Shown: in pieces, positions 59,241 through 64,000 of the stretch
Position numbering within the stretch: the stretch's first letter is position 1
Layout of the letters: every line of letters begins with the position of its first letter
Assembly: GCA_963169045.1 (NCBI GenBank)
Contig: CAUJDF010000039.1
Coordinates: 1-64,000, forward strand
Length of the DNA stretch: 64,000 nucleotides
Direction of reading: 5' to 3'
DNA from: Myxococcota bacterium
GTDB lineage: Bacteria; Myxococcota_A; Bradymonadia; UBA7976; UBA1532
Notes under the pieces: generated by a model
The model's database searches: none
Told to the model about the DNA's origin: nothing
Seen by the model: the letters and a program-made list of their open reading frames with translations, nothing else
Position numbers and translations under genes: made by a program

Positions 59241-59246
59241 GGCGGG

Positions 59247-61073
<1,827 letters not shown>

Positions 61074-61145
61074 GGCGCGCCGGGATGCCATAGGCGGCGG
61101 CGAAACTGCAAGCGACTTCGGTGCGAACCGTCGCCTTCGGAGTCC

Positions 61146-61174
61146 TTGATCGGTCCTGCCCACGCGAATACGTT
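61146..61174 (+). promoter_or_regulatory. Putative promoter of the chitobiase-repeat lipoprotein gene
   Basis: TTGATC (61146-61151), 17 nt, TACGTT (61169-61174). Expected leader about 29 nt, containing GGGAGG 7 nt before the ATG. Confidence 0.35.
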
Positions 61175-61209
61175 GCCCCCGAGCGGGCCCGTGGGGCGGG
61201 AGGTGTGCG

Positions 61210-64000
61210 ATGGCGACGAAGGCGTTCCGTCTGGCGAGGATCGCCCTGGTTGCGGCATTCGCGGGCTGCGGGCCGCAGGGGGGCACGATCGAAGACGAAA
61301 TCCCGCCGACGAGCGCGGGCCGCGTGGTCATCGGCGAGGGGAAGGGCGTGCCGTTCGACGGTCTGCTGCTCGCGAGCAGCCGGACCGTGCAGGTCGTCCT
61401 CTCCGCCGATGAGCCCGCCGACATCCTCTATACGCTCGACGGCAGCGAGCCGACCCCGGACAACCGCAAGATCAGCGTCGGCGGCCGCAGCACCTTCTTC
61501 ATCGTCGACCGCGACACGAAGGTCCGCTGGCGCGCTCGCGACACCGCCGGCAATCTCGAGCCCGTCGCGCACGAAGGCGAGATCAAGTTCGACCGCGAGC
61601 CGCCGGTGCTGACGGTGGAACCGCGCGGCGGCACCTTCGCGGGCAAGGTGCGGGTGCGGGTCACGACCGACGAGCCGGCGAAGGTCCTCTGGGCCTTCGA
61701 CGACCGCTTCCCGTTCGAGGGCTCCGCGTTCACACAAGTGGGCGACTCGCCTGTGGAATTCGTCGTCGACCGCACCACGCGCGTCAACGTCCGCGCCATC
61801 GACCCCGCCGGCAACAGCGTGGTCACCGAGAGCCTGGCGTTCGAAGTGGACGCGCAGGCGCCCTCGACGCGGGCCGTGCCCCCGGGCGGGCGCTACTTCG
61901 GGCCCATCGACGTGGCGATCGTGAGCGACGACGGCGACGCGACCATCCGGTACACGACCGACGGCTCGGTCCCGACGACCGAGTCGCCGGTGTATGCCGG
62001 GCCGGTGCGGATCGAGGCCGACACGATCCTGCGGTTCCGCGGCGTCGACGCCGGCGGCAACTTCGAGGCGGTGCACATCGAGCGGTACACGGTGGGGCCG
62101 GCCACGCTGCGCTCGGGCACGACCGAAGGCAAGGACGTCTTCGCCGTGGGCGGCGCGCTCGGGCTCGCGGGCGCGCTGCTCGACGCCGCAGGGCCACTCT
62201 CGGGACGCGACGGCGCATCGGGCTTCGGCCGCGATTGGCAGGCCTGGGCCGCGGGCCGCACCGCCGCCGTGGCCTACCTGCTCCAGTCGGGCGTCGGCCT
62301 CCACGCGCTCTACTCGCCGGCGGTGCGCGCGCTCGCGGCTTCCGAGGCTGGCACGCCCGACGGCAACGGCAACGGGACCAACCTCGACGAGACCTTCGCG
62401 ACGCTGCTCGGGGGGCTCGCCGCGCGCACGGGCGCGACGCCGCCGGAGGGCCTCTTCCCGCTCTACGGCTTCTACGAGTTCGGACAGAGCCGGCTGATTC
62501 GCCCTCTCGAAACTCGAAATGATTCCAATGGTTTGCCGCCTTGGGCCGCCGACTTCCTCAAGGTTCGTTGGGAGGGGACCGGCGGACGCGGACGGGTGCT
62601 CACCGCCGACGCGCTCGCGGGCGGCCTGGCGGCGCTGACGGCGCAGGCGCGGTCGGCGACGGCGGGCGAGCACCTCGTGGCCGGCGGCTCGCTCGGGGCG
62701 GACGTGGCGCCCGTGGTGGCGCTTCGATGCGCTGGCTGCCATCGCGCGGGCGCCGTCGAGCCGCCGCTGACGACCCCGGCGCAGTGGCACAGGGCGGCCC
62801 TGGTGACGCCCGGCGCGCCGGGCGACAGCCCGCTGGTCGCGCTGCTGTCCGGCGCCGCCGCTCATCACGGCGACCGCGCGACGCCCGAGCAGGTGGCGAA
62901 GGTCTCGGCCTGGATCGCCGACGGCGCGAACGATGATCCCGAGGCCGAGATGAAGCCCGGCTTCGAGGCGGTCGAGGGCTTCTACGGCCTGCTCGCCGCC
63001 GCGCAGGCGGGCTGGGCGGTGGATCGCGTCGTCGAGAGCGGCGTCTTCGACGTCGCGACGTCGTCGCTCGGCGCGCTGGCTGAGGGGGAGGGGGTGCGCT
63101 TCACTGCCGCGCGCGTCGCGGTGACCGAGGCGGCGGCGGCGCCGGGGCTGCCCCGGCGCCCCGACCGCATCCGGCTCGAGGATCCCTCCTTCGACACGGG
63201 CCCCCACGCGCGGCTCCTGGCCGCCCTCGTCGATCTGCACCGCCTGTTCGCCGCGCGCGGGGATCTGGCGAACGCCGGGGTGCGCGCGCGCGTCGCCGCG
63301 CTCGCGCGCGCCGAAGCCAGCGCGCTGCTGGCGCTCGCCTGGGACGAGGGCGCGGGCGCCTTTCGCTCGGGCTGGCATCCGGCCGACGGCGCGGCGCCGG
63401 ACGTCGACGTGGCGGCCGCCGCCGATGCCGCCACCGCGCTGCTCGAGCTCGCGTCCGACGGCCCCGAGGGCCTCGACGCGGAGGAGGCCGCGACGCGCAC
63501 GATCGACTTCCTCGCCGGCGTGCGTGACGCGTCCGGCGCGTACGCCGGGCGGTGGTACCCCGATCGCGGCGCCGACGCGAGCGAGCGCCCCCGTCTCGAC
63601 GTCCAGCTCGCGGTGCTCGACGCGCTGGTCGCGCGCGCCGCCCTGGCCGGCGACGGCGCCGCCGGCGAGGACGCACGCGCCCTGTGGGCACACCTCGAGG
63701 CGGTGTGGTGGGACGACGCCACCGGCATCTGGCAAACGGCGCTCGGCGAGCCGGAGGCCACCTATGACACGGCCTTGGCGGCGCGCGTCGTGCGGACGCT
63801 CGCGCGCGGCGCCGCGGCGGGCGTGCTCGAGGGCGCCGGCGCGCGGCTCGCCCGCTTCCACGACGTCGTCGTTGCGCGTGGCCTGCGTCCGTCGGAGACG
63901 TGGCTGACCGGCGAGATCGGCAGCGCCGCCGACGCCGACGGCGACGGCGTGCCCAAGCCGTGGGGCGTCTCCCTCGGCAACGGCGTCGCGCCCGGCTTCG
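61210..64000 (+). CDS. Large lipoprotein with chitobiase-like repeats and a c-type heme motif (3' partial)
   Basis: At least 930 aa, open to the window end without a stop. The signal peptide ends in lipobox AFAGC (Cys20). Three repeats follow (~55-295) with the CHB/HEX C-terminal pattern DILYTLDGSEPTPDN, KVLWAFDDRFPFEG and IRYTTDGSVPTTESPVYAGP. A middle region includes a Tyr-rich stretch (EGLFPLYGFYEFGQSRL). At residues 507-511 CAGCH is a covalent heme c motif, followed by SPLVALLSGAAAHHGD and TPEQVAKVSAWIADG, the usual cytochrome c end, but the Met-Pro ligand loop is replaced by HHGD. The last ~350 residues are helical, of the six-hairpin toroid style. The ATG has GGGAGG 7 nt upstream. Role unknown; redox or substrate-binding outer-membrane protein is likely. 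Confidence 0.75.
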   Translation, partial: MATKAFRLARIALVAAFAGCGPQGGTIEDEIPPTSAGRVVIGEGKGVPFDGLLLASSRTVQVVLSADEPADILYTLDGSEPTPDNRKISVGGRSTFFIVDRDTKVRWRARDTAGNLEPVAHEGEIKFDREPPVLTVEPRGGTFAGKVRVRVTTDEPAKVLWAFDDRFPFEGSAFTQVGDSPVEFVVDRTTRVNVRAIDPAGNSVVTESLAFEVDAQAPSTRAVPPGGRYFGPIDVAIVSDDGDATIRYTTDGSVPTTESPVYAGPVRIEADTILRFRGVDAGGNFEAVHIERYTVGPATLRSGTTEGKDVFAVGGALGLAGALLDAAGPLSGRDGASGFGRDWQAWAAGRTAAVAYLLQSGVGLHALYSPAVRALAASEAGTPDGNGNGTNLDETFATLLGGLAARTGATPPEGLFPLYGFYEFGQSRLIRPLETRNDSNGLPPWAADFLKVRWEGTGGRGRVLTADALAGGLAALTAQARSATAGEHLVAGGSLGADVAPVVALRCAGCHRAGAVEPPLTTPAQWHRAALVTPGAPGDSPLVALLSGAAAHHGDRATPEQVAKVSAWIADGANDDPEAEMKPGFEAVEGFYGLLAAAQAGWAVDRVVESGVFDVATSSLGALAEGEGVRFTAARVAVTEAAAAPGLPRRPDRIRLEDPSFDTGPHARLLAALVDLHRLFAARGDLANAGVRARVAALARAEASALLALAWDEGAGAFRSGWHPADGAAPDVDVAAAADAATALLELASDGPEGLDAEEAATRTIDFLAGVRDASGAYAGRWYPDRGADASERPRLDVQLAVLDALVARAALAGDGAAGEDARALWAHLEAVWWDDATGIWQTALGEPEATYDTALAARVVRTLARGAAAGVLEGAGARLARFHDVVVARGLRPSETWLTGEIGSAADADGDGVPKPWGVSLGNGVAPGF

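Overview
The window is a very GC-rich (about 70%) stretch of bacterial chromosome, coding at more than 95% density, with no rRNA, tRNA, CRISPR array or insertion sequence that I could find. Frequent GTG/TTG starts, 1-4 nt stop/start overlaps, a serine/threonine kinase with PEGA repeats, many lipoproteins with Asp/Ala/Pro-rich linkers, and a partial type III-secretion-like locus together suggest a member of the Myxococcota (former Deltaproteobacteria). That placement is inference; no ribosomal or other phylogenetic marker gene of the usual set is present. No gene-free stretch exceeds 300 bases; the longest are 30706-30920 (a promoter and hairpins), 19389-19577 (a 17-bp palindrome) and 20079-20255 (a promoter).

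Layout. 1-6489: a translationally coupled cluster (aminotransferase-GNAT-pseudo-aminotransferase fusion, C45-type Ntn hydrolase, class III aminotransferase, CoA-transferase A, with the B subunit convergent) whose enzyme set resembles beta-lysine degradation as in the Bacillus yod/kamA operon. 6554-13144: queA-tgt-yajC-secD-secF, a small membrane protein and trmB. 13193-20078: CPBP protease, zincin lipoprotein, TlpA-type thioredoxin, a protein made of four tandem DsbA domains, and a Cys-rich secreted protein. 20256-25080: a CpaF/TadA-like protein that has lost its catalytic motifs, convergent with an operon sigma(FliA-like)-sctJ-(sctK position)-sctL-sctQ, a partial set of type III secretion parts. 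25112-31703: glutamate dehydrogenase, a small unknown gene, a PEGA protein, the PEGA kinase and a class III sirtuin.

31754-40708: an FtsX/MacB-type ABC transporter with a Cys-rich insert, a small beta-barrel protein, threonine aldolase, a TPR lipoprotein and a five-gene MCE (Mla-type) lipid-transport operon with two ATPases and two permeases but one MCE protein. 40743-47395: a membrane zincin, a beta-propeller protein, an SNase-like nuclease, a thiolase and an acidic protein. 47520-52579: two adjacent related large lipoproteins. 52686-59240: a Lon-family protease behind a sigma-54-type promoter, a VIT1 metal transporter, and a set of small envelope/TPR/zinc-ribbon genes. 59247-64000: TypA/BipA and a large lipoprotein with chitobiase-like repeats and a c-type heme motif that runs off the window.

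The main themes are envelope biology (Sec, disulfide chemistry, lipid transport, lipoproteins, secretion parts) and two unusual loci: the beta-lysine-like cluster with its triple fusion, and the partial type III locus beside a predicted dead ATPase. Start sites were chosen by stop/start overlap and Shine-Dalgarno spacing; promoter calls are by eye against consensus and are modest in confidence.
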